DNA from: PALSA-607 sp036501485
GTDB lineage: Bacteria > Actinomycetota > Actinomycetes > Acidothermales > Acidothermaceae
Direction of reading: 5' to 3'
Length of the DNA: 64,000 bases
NCBI GenBank assembly: GCA_036501485.1
Contig: DASYAG010000102.1
Coordinates: 1 to 64,000 of the forward strand
Below the pieces are notes generated by a model. That model was not told the origin of the DNA, ran no database searches, and saw only the letters and a list, made by a program, of their open reading frames with translations. Position numbers and translations under genes: made by a program. This document shows, one piece after another, positions 1 to 8,002 of this stretch. The stretch's first letter is position 1. Each line of letters starts with the position of its first letter.

Positions 1-119
1 TCGTGGATCAGGCCGAGCAGGATGTGCTCGGTGCCGATGTAGTTGTGGTTGAGCATGCGGGCTTCTTCTTGCGCCAGCACGACAACGCGTCGGGCCCGGT
101 CGGTAAATCTCTCGAACAT
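1..119 (-). CDS. clpC: ATP-dependent Clp protease ATP-binding subunit ClpC, N-terminal fragment
   Basis: This is a partial gene cut by the window edge; only the first 39 codons are present. The translation opens MFERFTDRARRVVVLAQEEA and continues with a NHNYIGTEHILLGL stretch. That is the canonical start of the Clp N-terminal (double Clp-N) domain of ClpC, the AAA+ unfoldase that feeds ClpP. The ATG at 119-117 is preceded by a GAGGAG ribosome binding site about 8 nt upstream. It lies downstream of lsr2 on the same strand, across a 316-nt gap carrying a ClgR-type motif. The identity is clear although the ATPase domains are off the window. Confidence 0.93.
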   Translation of the reverse strand, partial: MFERFTDRARRVVVLAQEEARMLNHNYIGTEHILLGLIH

Positions 120-297
120 GTCGCTCGCTCCTCAATGGCGGCGCGTGCTGCCTGCGTCTTCATTTCATGCTATCCCCGCGCCAGGGACACCATTTGCCGT
201 GCCTCACGCCAACAGTTCTCGACTCTTCTCGCCAAACTGCAGGCCAGACTTGCGTTCTTAGCCCAAATTTTCGTCTTCGGACGCGTTCACTACTCAC

Positions 298-311
298 TTT
301 GACGCGTCAAA
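298..311. promoter_or_regulatory. 14-bp perfect palindrome upstream of clpC
   Basis: TTTGACGCGTCAAA is its own reverse complement and lies about 180 bp upstream of the clpC start, in the AT-rich part of the gap. It contains TTGAC on both strands, so it could be an operator or coincide with a -35 element. No protein can be assigned to it from sequence alone. Confidence 0.35.
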
Positions 312-396
312 TGCGCCCAAAAGGGCGTTCGTGCCCACACTGAGTCTCAACTGTGACCTGCCCGCGAGTGTTCCGCAGCGCCCAGCTGAGCCGTTG

Positions 397-410
397 CGCT
401 CGCAGCGAAC
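397..410 (-). promoter_or_regulatory. Putative ClgR operator for clpC
   Basis: On the minus strand the sequence reads GTTCGC-TGCGA-GCG. This matches the GTTCGC-N5-GCG motif reported for ClgR, the actinobacterial activator of clp and lon genes. It sits about 278 bp upstream of the clpC start codon and in the same orientation. The match is exact but short, and the distance is long for an activator site unless the promoter is also far upstream. Confidence 0.45.
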
Positions 411-435
411 AGTTCTCGGCTAGACGAACAGGGGT

Positions 436-780
436 CTAGTGAGCGGCCTCATACTTGGCGACGATGTCGGCCGAGATGCGGCCGCGCTCGTTGACCTTGA
501 TGCCCTTGCTCCGAGCCCAGGCCCGGATGTCGGACGTGGGTGCCTGGCTGCCAGCAGCGGGCCGGCGGGTAGCCCGCCCACGCGGACGGCCAGCCCGGGC
601 AGCTCGACCAGACCTGCGAGCAGCGCCGACATAGGCATTCAGTGAATCGCGGAACTTCTTCGCGTTGCTCTTGCTGAGATCGATCTCGTAGGCGACGCCG
701 TCCAAACCAAACGTCAGCGTCTCGTCAGCCGAACTACCGTCGAGGTCGTCGACAAGTGTTACCTGGACCTTCTGTGCCAC
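436..780 (-). CDS. lsr2: Lsr2-family nucleoid-associated protein
   Basis: This is a 114-aa H-NS-like DNA-bridging protein that silences AT-rich DNA in actinobacteria. The N-terminal dimerisation part shows AQKVQVTLVDDLDGS and GLDGVAYEIDLS. A basic Arg/Gly/Ala linker follows (about residues 53-80). The C-terminal DNA-binding part has WARSKGIKVNERGRIS, with the RGR loop that inserts in the minor groove. The frame extends 5 codons further to a TTG, but that would place the AAAGGA ribosome binding site inside the protein. The GTG at 780 sits 6 nt after that site and gives the family's usual (M)AQKVQV start. The gene stands alone between argA and clpC. Confidence 0.96.
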   Translation of the reverse strand: MAQKVQVTLVDDLDGSSADETLTFGLDGVAYEIDLSKSNAKKFRDSLNAYVGAARRSGRAARAGRPRGRATRRPAAGSQAPTSDIRAWARSKGIKVNERGRISADIVAKYEAAH

Positions 781-837
781 GGTTTGTCCTTTCAAACACA
801 GGAACTAGACGTCGATTTCGCAATATAGCGCCGGTCG

Positions 838-1377
838 CTAGAGATACTTGATCATGCGTGTGTTACCCAGTGTGTTCGGCTTGACGCGTTCAAGGTCCAG
901 AAACTCGGCAATGCCCTCATCATATGACCGCAGCAGTTCCTCGAACACGCCAGGTGCAACCGGTTCGCCTTCGAGTTCTGAGAATCCGTGTTCGGTGAAG
1001 AATTTAACTTCAAAGGTCAAACAAAAGAGTCGACGCACCCCAAGCTCGTATGCCGTACGTTGCAATTGATCCAACAACAGATGACCGATACCCTTCGCCC
1101 GCATTGCGGGGTCGACGGCGAGAGTCCGCACCTCGGCCAGGTCTTCCCACATGACGTGCAGCGCGCCACACCCAACAACTGAAGACACGGCTGCATGCGC
1201 AGCGGCGCCGGCTGTTTGCTCAGCAACCCAGAATTCCTGCACGTCCTCGTACAGGGTGACGGTCGGCTTATTGAGAAGTTTGCGCTCAGGCGCGTACGCG
1301 TCGACGAACCCTCTGATGGCCTTCACATCGGCGGTGCGGGCACGACGAACGACGATGTCGGCAGGTGGCAGGCTCAT
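838..1377 (-). CDS. argA: Amino-acid N-acetyltransferase (actinobacterial ArgA type)
   Basis: This 179-aa GNAT protein should make N-acetylglutamate from glutamate and acetyl-CoA, the first step of arginine synthesis. The N-terminus IVVRRARTADVKAIRGFVDA and the acetyl-CoA loop VDPAMRAKGIGHLLLDQL (about residues 90-107) fit the short single-domain enzymes of the mycobacterial ArgA (Rv2747) type. These lack the amino-acid kinase domain of E. coli ArgA. An FFTEHGFSELEG stretch is the typical GNAT C-terminal strand. The start ATG is 2 nt from the lysS stop, so it is probably co-transcribed with lysS. Confidence 0.88.
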   Translation of the reverse strand: MSLPPADIVVRRARTADVKAIRGFVDAYAPERKLLNKPTVTLYEDVQEFWVAEQTAGAAAHAAVSSVVGCGALHVMWEDLAEVRTLAVDPAMRAKGIGHLLLDQLQRTAYELGVRRLFCLTFEVKFFTEHGFSELEGEPVAPGVFEELLRSYDEGIAEFLDLERVKPNTLGNTRMIKYL

Positions 1378-1379
1378 GC

Positions 1380-2864
1380 TTACTCAGGCCTGACCAGCGG
1401 GAAAAGGATCGTCTCGCGAATGCCCTCTCCGGTTAGCAGCATGACCAACCGATCGATACCCAGACCGAGGCCGCCCATCGGTGGTGCCCCATATTCGAGA
1501 GCGCGCAAGAAATCCTCGTCAAGTTGCATCGCCTCGGGATCACCACCCGCGGCCAATAGCGACTGTTCTGTCAATCTCCGGCGCTGCTCGATGGGGTCGA
1601 CCAATTCGGAGTATGCAGGGGCGAGTTCGACGCCATTCACGACAAGATCCCACGCCTCGACCAATCGCGGATCCTCTCGGTGAGGTCGCGCAAGGGGCCG
1701 GACCGACGCCGGGTAATCACGAATGAACGTCGGCTCGACAAGCGTGTGTTCAACAAGCTTTTCGAATAGTTCGAGAACGATATGCCCGTGATCGTTGCCG
1801 GAGTACCCGGCCGGCAACGCAACGTCATATTGCGCGGCTATCACCCGCAGCTTTTCGACATCGGTGTCGATCGAAACTTCTTCGCCGACCGCCTGCGAGA
1901 CAGCCTGGTGGATCGTCATGCTTCGCCAAGGTGCGGCGAGGTCGATCGATCCGCCGCGGCCGTCGGGCACCACTGCGGAGCCCACCGCCGCAGCCGCGTC
2001 GAGCACGATGTCGTGCGTCAGGTCGGCCATCGTGTTGTAGTCGCCGTACGCCTCGTACGCCTCGAGCATGGTGAACTCAGGGCTGTGGGTCGAGTCGACA
2101 CCCTCGTTGCGAAAGGTCCGGCCGATCTCATAGACCCGCTCGATCCCGCCGACGACGACCCGCTTGAGGTAGAGCTCGAGCGCGATGCGCAGGTACATCG
2201 GGATGTCGAAAGCGTTCAGGTGCGTCTGGAACGGGCGGGCCGCCGCCCCTCCGTGCAGCAGCTGAAGCGTCGGGGTTTCAACCTCGAGGTAGCCGTGGCG
2301 AGCCAGCGTCTCGCGCACCGACCCGAGCACGGCCGCCTTGATCCTGACCATGTCGCGAGCATCAGAGTTCGCGATCAGGTCGACGTAACGCTGCCGGACC
2401 CGTGATTCGGGATCTGTCAGTCCGCGGTGCTTGTCTGGCAATGGCCGCAAGCACTTGGCTGTCAGTGCCCACGAATCGGCGAGCACCGAAAGCTCACCGC
2501 TGCGTGAAGTGATGACCTCGCCCTCCACGCCGACGTGGTCGCCAAGGTCGATCGCCGACTTCCACAACGCGAGCGATTCGGCTCCGAGCCGATCGAGCGA
2601 GATCATGACCTGGATCTCACCAGACCCATCGCGGATCGTCGCGAAACAGAGCTTGCCGGAGTTGCGTGCGAGCACGACGCGACCGACGACGCCGACATGA
2701 TCACCGGTCACGATGTCGGGCGGCAGATCGACATGCGCCGCGCGAACCTGCGCGATGGTCGCGGTCCGCGGGAACCCGGCCGGATACGGCTCGATGCCCT
2801 GCGCGCGCAGCCACTCGACCTTCTCGCGGCGCACCAGCATTTGCTCGGGCAACTCGTCACTCAC
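1380..2864 (-). CDS. lysS: Lysine--tRNA ligase, class II (LysX-type catalytic domain)
   Basis: This 494-aa enzyme charges tRNA-Lys. An OB-fold anticodon-binding domain (about 50-150) precedes the class II core. Motif 2 is FRNEGVDSTHSPEFTMLEAY and motif 3 is GLGLGIDRLVMLLTGEG. The stretch around HGGAAARPFQTHLNAFD and VGGIERVYEIGRTFRNEG resembles the LysRS half of mycobacterial LysX more than housekeeping LysS1. The GTG at 2864 gives the family-like MSDELPEQ start. A TTG at 2885 would add seven residues. The gene lies 31 nt after coaX (10 nt if the TTG is used) and is followed by argA. Confidence 0.95.
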   Translation of the reverse strand: MSDELPEQMLVRREKVEWLRAQGIEPYPAGFPRTATIAQVRAAHVDLPPDIVTGDHVGVVGRVVLARNSGKLCFATIRDGSGEIQVMISLDRLGAESLALWKSAIDLGDHVGVEGEVITSRSGELSVLADSWALTAKCLRPLPDKHRGLTDPESRVRQRYVDLIANSDARDMVRIKAAVLGSVRETLARHGYLEVETPTLQLLHGGAAARPFQTHLNAFDIPMYLRIALELYLKRVVVGGIERVYEIGRTFRNEGVDSTHSPEFTMLEAYEAYGDYNTMADLTHDIVLDAAAAVGSAVVPDGRGGSIDLAAPWRSMTIHQAVSQAVGEEVSIDTDVEKLRVIAAQYDVALPAGYSGNDHGHIVLELFEKLVEHTLVEPTFIRDYPASVRPLARPHREDPRLVEAWDLVVNGVELAPAYSELVDPIEQRRRLTEQSLLAAGGDPEAMQLDEDFLRALEYGAPPMGGLGLGIDRLVMLLTGEGIRETILFPLVRPE

Positions 2865-2895
2865 GGGCGGAAGGCTATCGGCCAAGCGAGCGACG

Positions 2896-3663
2896 TCATG
2901 CGATATTGCGTTCGAACATCAGCTTCAAGCCGATCAGGGTCAGCCACGGCTCGTGGACGTCGATGAGCCGACATTCCTCGAGCACCACCGTGGCGAGCCC
3001 GCCAGTGGCGATCACCGTGGCCGGCGTGCCGAGTTCGGCGATGATCCGCTCAGTGATCCCGTCGACTTGCGATGCGAATCCGTAGATGATTCCCGACTGC
3101 AAGGATTCGACGGTGTTCTTCCCGATCACCGATCGCGGCCGGACCAGCTGCACCTTCATCAGTTGAGCCGCGCGCGAGGCCAACGCGTCGACCGAGATCT
3201 CGATACCGGGTGCGAGAACGCCGCCGAGAAACTCACCCTTTGCAGACACGACGTCGAAGTTCGTCGAGGTCCCGAAGTCGACGACGATGGCCGGCCCGCC
3301 GTGCAGGGTGAACGCGGCGAGGGTGTTCACGATGCGGTCGGCGCCGACCTCTTTCGGGTTGTCGTACAGCACCGGCACGCCGGTGCGGATACCGGGTTCG
3401 ACGACGACTAGCGGCACCGCGTCGAACCAGCGCTCGCACATCGAACGCACTTCGCGCAATGCAGACGGCACGGTCGAGCAGCACGCGATGCCGTCGACAG
3501 CTCCGTCACTTGCAGACGCTGCCAGCAGGCCGGTAACGAGCAACCCCAACTCGTCGGCGGAGCGGCGCGGATCGGTAGCCAGCCGCCAGTGCTCGACGAT
3601 GTGCTCGCCCTCAAAGAGCCCGAGCACGGTCTGGGTGTTGCCGACATCAATCGTCAGCAGCAT
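2896..3663 (-). CDS. coaX: Type III pantothenate kinase
   Basis: This 255-aa ASKHA-fold kinase phosphorylates pantothenate, the first committed step of coenzyme A synthesis. The phosphate-binding motif is LTIDVGNTQTVLGLF at the N-terminus. GADRIVN and VDFGTSTNFDVVS (about residues 105-135) are the conserved substrate and ATP loops, and TGGLA near residue 220 is the adenosine motif. Its start overlaps the nadC 3' end by 17 nt, so the two are translationally linked. It is the last cofactor gene of the panC-nadB-nadC-coaX string. Confidence 0.97.
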   Translation of the reverse strand: MLLTIDVGNTQTVLGLFEGEHIVEHWRLATDPRRSADELGLLVTGLLAASASDGAVDGIACCSTVPSALREVRSMCERWFDAVPLVVVEPGIRTGVPVLYDNPKEVGADRIVNTLAAFTLHGGPAIVVDFGTSTNFDVVSAKGEFLGGVLAPGIEISVDALASRAAQLMKVQLVRPRSVIGKNTVESLQSGIIYGFASQVDGITERIIAELGTPATVIATGGLATVVLEECRLIDVHEPWLTLIGLKLMFERNIA

Positions 3664-4576
3664 CAGTACCCCCTGCTCGCTGATGGACGGCTCGCAGGTC
3701 GACGCCGATGTCGAGCACTGGCGCAGAGTGTGTCAGAGCACCAACCGAGAGGTAGTCGACACCTGTCGCCGCCACTTCGGCAGCAGTCGCCAAGGTCAGC
3801 CCACCGCTTGCTTCCAGCCGGCACGAGCTACCGCGCTCGTGAACCAGCGCGACCGACGCCCGCATCGAATCCAGCGACATGTTGTCGAGCAAGATGAGAT
3901 CGGCGCCCGCCTCGAGCGCCTCACCGACCTGCTCGACGGTGTCGCACTCGACCTCGACGGGCAGCTGCGGAAACGCTGCGCGTACCGCGCGAAATGCTGC
4001 GACAACCCCGCCCGCAGCGACTACATGGTTGTCCTTGATCAAGGCTGCATCGGACAACGACATCCGATGGTTCACGCCGCCCCCGCAACGGACCGCGTAC
4101 TTCTCCAACGCGCGCAGACCCGGTGTCGTCTTCCTGGTGTCGCGGATCGCGGCGCCACTGCCGGCGATCGCATCAACCCAGGTACGCGTGAGGGTCGCGA
4201 TGCCCGACAGGTGACCGAGCAGGTTCAACGCAGTGCGTTCCGCAGTCAGCAACGACCGTGTCGCACCGCTCGCCGACAAGACGACCATGCCCGGCTCGAC
4301 GCGCGTGCCGTCGTCGACGCTTTCGTCGATGTCGACAGCTCCACCGGTCGCGATCCACAGGACTGCCGAAGCGACCGGCACACCTGCCACGACGCCGGGC
4401 GCTCGCGAGACAAAATCGGCGACTGCTCGGTCGTCGGCCGCGATGACTGCGACGCTCGTCACATCGACGCCGCCAGCCAGGTCCTCCGCGAGCGCCGCGG
4501 TGACCAAGCTTTCTACGGCAGCAGCATCGAGCCCGGCTTCGGTGAGACGCCGGCCAAGTGCACTAGGCAGGCTCAT
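3647..4576 (-). CDS. nadC: Nicotinate-nucleotide pyrophosphorylase (carboxylating)
   Basis: This 309-aa enzyme converts quinolinate and PRPP to nicotinate mononucleotide, with release of CO2. Diagnostic stretches are ALAEDLAGGVDVTS, the RKTTPGLRALEKYAV loop, GGGVNHRMSLSDAALIKDNH and LEASGGLT. The frame is open for another 71 codons upstream inside nadB, but the ATG at 4576 gives the right N-terminus. It overlaps the nadB stop as ATGA. Confidence 0.97.
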   Translation of the reverse strand: MSLPSALGRRLTEAGLDAAAVESLVTAALAEDLAGGVDVTSVAVIAADDRAVADFVSRAPGVVAGVPVASAVLWIATGGAVDIDESVDDGTRVEPGMVVLSASGATRSLLTAERTALNLLGHLSGIATLTRTWVDAIAGSGAAIRDTRKTTPGLRALEKYAVRCGGGVNHRMSLSDAALIKDNHVVAAGGVVAAFRAVRAAFPQLPVEVECDTVEQVGEALEAGADLILLDNMSLDSMRASVALVHERGSSCRLEASGGLTLATAAEVAATGVDYLSVGALTHSAPVLDIGVDLRAVHQRAGGTDAADD

Positions 4577-6210
4577 GGAGTCAGGACAACGACAGGAGCA
4601 TCTTCGAACACCGTTTCCGGAACGCCGCCATCGAGAAGTGAGGTCACCAGATGACCCCGCCACGCAGGCGAGGTCTCGGGATAGTCCTCGCGCCAGTGGC
4701 AGCCGCGGGTCTCTGCACGCAGCCGCGCGCCAGCAACGAGCGCGTTCGCGACCGTATGCAAGTTGGTCGCCTCCCATGCCTCGACGCACGGCTCGACATC
4801 GCCACCGCGGTCCGCGCCGATCCGCGCCAGCGCCGCAGCGGCTTTCGCGAGGCTGTCGGCGTTGCGCAACACTCCGGCACCGGCAGTCATCGCAGCCTGG
4901 ACGCCGACCAGCGCCGACGACGGCAACAGCCCGGCGTCCCGCTTATCGATGGCAGGTTCGCCCGCGGGCGGCAACGATCGCGCCAACTCGTCCGCGATGC
5001 GGGCCGCAAACACCAAGCCCTCGAGCAGGCTGTTCGAGGCCAGCCGGTTCGCGCCGTGCACACCCGTGCACGCCACCTCGCCGCATGCGTACAAGCCGGG
5101 CACGCTGGTCCGACCGAACAAATCGGTGCGCACGCCACCGCTCGCGTGATGCGCACCTGGCACCACAGGGATCGGGGTCGTCACCGGGTCGATGCCGTTC
5201 GCGCGGCACGAAGCGGTAATGGTCGGAAAGCGCTCGGCAAGATCGGGCACTCCGCGGGCATCGAGGAGCACGTGATCCGCACCCGTCTCGCGTAGCTGGC
5301 GCACAATCGCCTGCGCGACGACGTAGCGCGGCGCGAGTTCAGCAAGGGGGTGCTGGCCGACCATGAAGCGGCGGCCAAGTACATCGATGAGCACCGCACC
5401 TTCACCGCGCAGCGCTTCGGAGATCAGCGGCTGCTGCCCCGCCGCTCCAGGCCCGAGCCACAACACGGTCGGATGAAACTGAACGAACTCCATGTCGGTT
5501 ACGTCAGCACCCGCGCGCAACGCGAGTGCGACGCCGTCGCCGGTCGCCACTGGCGGGTTGGTCGTCGATGCGAACACCTGCCCGAGACCACCCGTAGCGA
5601 GCACGACCGCACGCCCGAGAACGGCACCGACACCGTCGCGACGCCCCGCCCCGATCACGTGCAGCGTGGCGCCACACGCGCGGCCATCGGCGGTCTTCAG
5701 CAGGTCGAGCACCAGGGCGTGCTCGATGATCTCGATGCCTTCGGTCGCCTTGACGGCGGCGATCAGCGCGCGCTCGATCTCCGCACCGGTCGCGTCGCCA
5801 CGGTGCGCGATCCGGCGTCGCAAGTGACCGCCCTCACGCGTCAACGCAAGGTCGCCCGCGTTGTCGCGGTCGAAGCGCGTTCCGAGGTCGACGAGTTCAC
5901 GTACGAGGTCTGGCCCCTCGGTCACGAGGACCCGCACCGCCTCTTCGTCGCACAGGCCCGCGCCCGCAACGAGCGTGTCGGTCAGGTGGTCGGCAGGACT
6001 GTCGCCGGGCCCGAGCGCTGCGGCAATCCCGCCCTGCGCCCAGCGAGTGGAGCCGGCGTCGAGTTCGGTCTTGGTGACCAGCAGCACCGTGCCGGCCCGT
6101 CGCGCCTTCAAGGCCGTAGTCAGGCCGGCGATACCGCTGCCGACGACCACGATGTCGGCCCGCGCTGTCCAGCCCGGTTCTGGGGCGGCCAGCCGCTGAA
6201 TCAAACTCAC
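4573..6210 (-). CDS. nadB: L-aspartate oxidase
   Basis: This 545-aa FAD enzyme oxidises L-aspartate to iminoaspartate in de novo NAD synthesis. The FAD Rossmann motif is VVVGSGIAGLTTALKA, and RWAQGGIAAAL is the next flavin segment. Catalytic-region motifs are REGGHLRRRIAHRGDATG and FVQFHPTVLW, and the C-terminal helical domain has the expected length. The start overlaps panC by 4 nt (ATGA) and the end overlaps nadC by 4 nt. The usual partner nadA (quinolinate synthase) is not in the window. Confidence 0.96.
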   Translation of the reverse strand: MSLIQRLAAPEPGWTARADIVVVGSGIAGLTTALKARRAGTVLLVTKTELDAGSTRWAQGGIAAALGPGDSPADHLTDTLVAGAGLCDEEAVRVLVTEGPDLVRELVDLGTRFDRDNAGDLALTREGGHLRRRIAHRGDATGAEIERALIAAVKATEGIEIIEHALVLDLLKTADGRACGATLHVIGAGRRDGVGAVLGRAVVLATGGLGQVFASTTNPPVATGDGVALALRAGADVTDMEFVQFHPTVLWLGPGAAGQQPLISEALRGEGAVLIDVLGRRFMVGQHPLAELAPRYVVAQAIVRQLRETGADHVLLDARGVPDLAERFPTITASCRANGIDPVTTPIPVVPGAHHASGGVRTDLFGRTSVPGLYACGEVACTGVHGANRLASNSLLEGLVFAARIADELARSLPPAGEPAIDKRDAGLLPSSALVGVQAAMTAGAGVLRNADSLAKAAAALARIGADRGGDVEPCVEAWEATNLHTVANALVAGARLRAETRGCHWREDYPETSPAWRGHLVTSLLDGGVPETVFEDAPVVVLTP

Positions 6211-7058
6211 CCGGTCACCTCCACAGACTCATTGTCGATCAACCGGGTCGCCCCCACACGGGCGGCCACCGCGAGAACTGCTTGCCGGACCACGTGGGCG
6301 TCGGTCGCGACGTCCTCGAACGTATCGGGGTCGACCAGGGCGACATAGTCAGTTTCGACACCGGGTTGCGCGTCGAGTACCGCCGTAACGGCAGCCACGA
6401 TGTCGCCGGGCGCCTGGCCACCGCGCGCTGCTAGCGCGCCGGCCTGTAGCGCGCGCGGCAAAGCGAGCGCGACGACCCGCTCCTGCGCCGTCAAATAAAC
6501 GTTGCGGCTCGACAACGCGAGCCCGTCGACGTCCCGGATAAGTGGCGCCGGCTCGATCCGAACCGGCAGGTTCAGATCAGCCACCATCGCCCGCACGAGC
6601 GCGAGTTGCTGGGCATCTTTGCGGCCGAACACGGCGACGTCAGGACGCACGAGTCCGAACAGCTTCGCCACAACGGTGAGCACGCCGTCGAAGTGCCCGA
6701 CGCGACTCGCGCCCTCGAATCGCTGGCCCATCGCCGCGGCCGCGACTCGCACCACCGGCTCGCGCGGATACATCTCCTCGCGGCTTGGTACGAACGCCAA
6801 AGCAACACCCTCTTCGGTGCACATCGCGAGGTCCGCCTCGAGGGGGCGCGGGTAGCGATCGAGATCCTCGCCGACCGCGAACTGCAAAGGATTGACGAAG
6901 ATGCTGACGACCGTCTGGTCGGCGATTTCGCGAGCTCGCCGCAGCAGCGAGCGATGCCCTTCGTGCAATGCGCCCAGCGTCGGCACCAGAGCAACGGTTG
7001 GGCCCAACGTCGCGCGCGCGGCGGCGAGCTCCGCGCGAGTGCGGGCAACGGCGGTCAC
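6207..7058 (-). CDS. panC: Pantothenate synthetase (pantoate--beta-alanine ligase)
   Basis: This 283-aa nucleotidyltransferase-fold enzyme joins pantoate and beta-alanine using ATP. Motifs are LVPTLGALHEGHRSLL (the HxGH-type ATP site), SIFVNPLQF, FGRKDAQQLALVRAMV and DGLALSSRNVYL. The common GRKDYQQ tyrosine is alanine here. The GTG start overlaps the upstream DUF2520 gene (GTGA). panD and panB, which supply its substrates, are not nearby. Confidence 0.96.
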   Translation of the reverse strand: MTAVARTRAELAAARATLGPTVALVPTLGALHEGHRSLLRRAREIADQTVVSIFVNPLQFAVGEDLDRYPRPLEADLAMCTEEGVALAFVPSREEMYPREPVVRVAAAAMGQRFEGASRVGHFDGVLTVVAKLFGLVRPDVAVFGRKDAQQLALVRAMVADLNLPVRIEPAPLIRDVDGLALSSRNVYLTAQERVVALALPRALQAGALAARGGQAPGDIVAAVTAVLDAQPGVETDYVALVDPDTFEDVATDAHVVRQAVLAVAARVGATRLIDNESVEVTG

Positions 7059-7957
7059 GAGCTCGACCTTCTAGACAGGACGCCGAGCAGTGCGGCCGCG
7101 TCGTCAGCAGGTAATAGACCCGCGGCAAGCGCGCGGTCGGCGGTCAACCTCGCCATCGCAATGTAGGCAGCGGCCGTTTCAGGGCTGACCCGCATGAGCG
7201 CATCGACATGCGCTTCGACGGTACCGGCGTCGCCCCGGACGACCGGCCCCGTGAGGCCCGCATCACCGTGGCGCAACGCATTGTCGAGAGCGGCCGACAG
7301 CAACGGGCCGAGGAGTCGCTGCGGATTTTCCACGCCGGCCGCGCGCAGGAGATCCATCGAGGAGGCAACGAGCGTCACAAGATGGTTCGCGCCGTGCGCG
7401 AGCGCTGCGTGGTAGAGCACCCGATCCGCTTCGTCGATCCAGACCGGCTCACCACCCATCTCGAGCACGAGTGCTTCGGCGACGGGTCGAAGAACGGGCA
7501 CCGACGTAACGCCGAAACACACACCGGTGAGTCGATCGAGATCGATGCTGGTGCCGGTGAATGTCATGACCGGATGCAAGGCGAGGGGCAGCGTGCCGAT
7601 GGCGGTCGCCGGCGACAACACGTCAATGCCGTAACGACCCGACGTGTGCATCACGAACTGCCCAGCATGCAGCGCGTCCGCGTTGACGAGGCCTTCGACC
7701 AGTCCCGGCAACGCGTCGTCGGGGACCGCAAGCAGCAACAAATCGACGTCCGGCCCGATCTCGTCGGGAGTACGGATCGCGACATCGGGCAACAGGGCCG
7801 AAGCACGGCGGCGAGACGCCGAGGACACTGCTGACACGGCGACGATGCGGTGGCCGGCTCGGGCGAGTGCGACGCCGAGCACTGCGCCGACGCGGCCGGC
7901 AGAGATGACGCCAATGGCCAGCCGGCCAGGTCTGGCGTGAGGGGCGAACTGATTCAC
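7055..7957 (-). CDS. Rossmann-like and DUF2520 domain-containing protein
   Basis: This 300-aa protein has an N-terminal NAD(P)-binding Rossmann segment (IGVISAGRVGAVLGVALARAGH, about residues 14-35). A C-terminal helical DUF2520 domain (about 155-285) contains the LYHAALAHGANHLVTL stretch. The layout resembles 6-phosphogluconate/ketopantoate-reductase-like dehydrogenases. It overlaps panC by 4 nt, as its homologues commonly do in actinobacteria (for example mycobacterial Rv3603c). A role in pantoate supply is therefore an attractive but unproven inference. GTG start. Confidence 0.85.
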   Translation of the reverse strand: MNQFAPHARPGRLAIGVISAGRVGAVLGVALARAGHRIVAVSAVSSASRRRASALLPDVAIRTPDEIGPDVDLLLLAVPDDALPGLVEGLVNADALHAGQFVMHTSGRYGIDVLSPATAIGTLPLALHPVMTFTGTSIDLDRLTGVCFGVTSVPVLRPVAEALVLEMGGEPVWIDEADRVLYHAALAHGANHLVTLVASSMDLLRAAGVENPQRLLGPLLSAALDNALRHGDAGLTGPVVRGDAGTVEAHVDALMRVSPETAAAYIAMARLTADRALAAGLLPADDAAALLGVLSRRSSS

Positions 7958-8002
7958 AATCGGTAGTTCCAGTCCTCGCGCGGGTACCGGACGCCGCCGA
8001 GC

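Larger units (their letters stand above)
120..435. other. clpC upstream region (316 nt without a gene)
   Basis: This gap separates lsr2 from clpC, both on the minus strand, so it should hold the clpC promoter and the lsr2 3' end. It is visibly more AT-rich near 250-320 than the coding DNA. It contains a 14-bp perfect palindrome at 298-311 and a ClgR-type motif at 397-410. A weak 6-bp inverted repeat (CTAGAC/GTCTAG, 420-425 and 434-439) overlaps the lsr2 stop. No open frame here looks coding. Confidence 0.6.

Noticed and set aside
3..302. 99-aa forward open frame at the window start
   Set aside because: It runs antisense through the ClpC N-terminus and its promoter region; the minus-strand ClpC start is unambiguous.
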